Assembly: GCA_022414725.1 (NCBI GenBank)
Contig: CM039463.1
Location: forward strand, 34,789,500 to 34,853,499
Origin: Microglena sp. YARC
Taxonomy: Eukaryota; Chlorophyta; Chlorophyceae; Chlamydomonadales; Chlamydomonadaceae
Reading direction: 5' to 3'
DNA: 64,000 bases
Positions 63,399-64,000 of this stretch are shown in pieces; the stretch's first letter is position 1; each line of letters starts with the position of its first letter. A program made the position numbers and the translations under genes. The notes beneath the pieces were generated by a model that was not told the origin of the DNA, did no database searches, and saw only the letters and a program-made list of their open reading frames with translations.

Positions 63399-64000
63399 AT
63401 GGTTTATCACGGGCCCGTGAACGCATGGTATGATGATGAATGCAATCGTGCTAGACAGGCAGCAAGCCAAGCAGAACATCAACATGGCTCTAGCTCTGAC
63501 TTGGCTAGTTCTATGCACAAGGAGTACAAGAGGATTCTCAGAAGAAAGAAGAGGAAGTGGCTAGAAACACGCATGGAGAACCTTCATACGAATCTTCGGC
63601 ATAATCCGAAAAGTTTTTGGAAAGACGTGCGTGAGCCTAACAAGGCCACTACGGCAGATATCACAATTCATGATTGGACTGATTATTTTGCAGACCTCTT
63701 TGATGTGCAAGTAGGTATTGATCCAAGTCTGGATGCTAGGGACTTTGTCCCTCAAGCTGATGGACCTCAGATAGAGGCCGCACCAACGTGGTTATGTCAA
63801 GACTTTACCACCCAAGAGGTGTTTTCTGTTCTCCAATCCCTACGGAAAAACTCCTCCCCCGGGGTAGATGGTATCCCTGCAGAATGGTACAGATTTGCTT
63901 CCCATGAGGCCAACTCCCGATTTGTACAAGCTATGACTAACCTGTTTAATCTCATCTGGAAGACCTCTTACCCTAGCCAATGGGCTGCAGCTGCCTTGGT
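63399..64000 (+). mobile_element. LINE reverse transcriptase, cut by window edge
   Basis: An open frame of 200 codons runs off the right edge. It starts in the endonuclease-RT linker (NAWYDDECNRARQAASQAEH, then RRKKRKWLETRMENLHTNLR and NPKSFWKDVRE) and enters the RT domain at FTTQEVFSVLQSLRKNSSPG VDGIPAEWYRF, the RT 1/2 motif of non-LTR elements. The first Met may be internal; an in-frame stop lies about 27 bases upstream, so the endonuclease is missing, frameshifted or in a broken copy. It may be the same family as the zinc-motif fragment at 38,140, but the two do not overlap and this cannot be tested here. Confidence 0.9.

Overview
This window is nuclear DNA from a eukaryote, most likely a green alga. 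It holds a nuclear gene for a plastid ribosomal protein (uL4c) and a Rubisco-LSMT-type SET protein. Canonical H3 and H4 are divergent and intronless and end in histone stem-loops. The introns carry CCCTAAA-type tracts, and the LINE tails are (TGTAA)n, which matches the green-algal poly(A) signal. The repeat-swollen introns and long poly-G/poly-C runs would suit a prasinophyte with a bloated genome (Pyramimonadales, Cymbomonas-like). That placement is inference from general knowledge; no search was run.

Layout: 1-5,542 is intergenic (minisatellites, a hAT transposase fragment, SINEs). 5,543-22,207 (-) is an AAAP amino-acid transporter of seven exons. 23,985-29,817 (+) is a four-exon Gag1-like clamp (DUF4050) protein. 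29,818-34,340 is repeats. 34,341-37,302 (-) is a four-exon RanBP1. 38,140-38,902 (+) is the 3' end of a LINE. 39,245-42,400 (+) is plastid uL4 in three exons. 43,811-59,147 (+) is the SET-domain gene in eight exons. 61,502-62,482 is the H4/H3 pair. 63,399-64,000 (+) is a LINE reverse transcriptase running off the window. I assembled exons by hand; splice phases agree at every junction except exon C/D of the transporter, where two solutions exist. Summed coding lengths are exact multiples of three (336, 735, 732 and 1,428 bases for the four fully solved spliced genes).

The most striking signal is that in two of the six genes (the transporter and the SET gene) most introns are built largely from tandem arrays whose repeat unit spans a splice junction of the neighbouring exon. 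Acceptor-side arrays lie upstream of an exon, donor-side arrays lie downstream, and the last or first unit is the real exon edge. They include a 56-bp unit repeated about 96 times that carries the end of a transmembrane segment plus its GT donor, and one exon with different arrays on its two sides. I count about 14 such arrays. The other spliced genes have introns with ordinary repeats that do not copy exon edges.

The second layer is a dense, datable population of small transposons: hAT-type MITEs with perfect 8-bp target duplications, a roughly 190-bp foldback family (about 15 copies), a second family of about 200 bp ending in GCGTCGC-type sequence, several SINE-like families with different tandem tails, and 5'-truncated LINE copies. 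Several are nested in each other.
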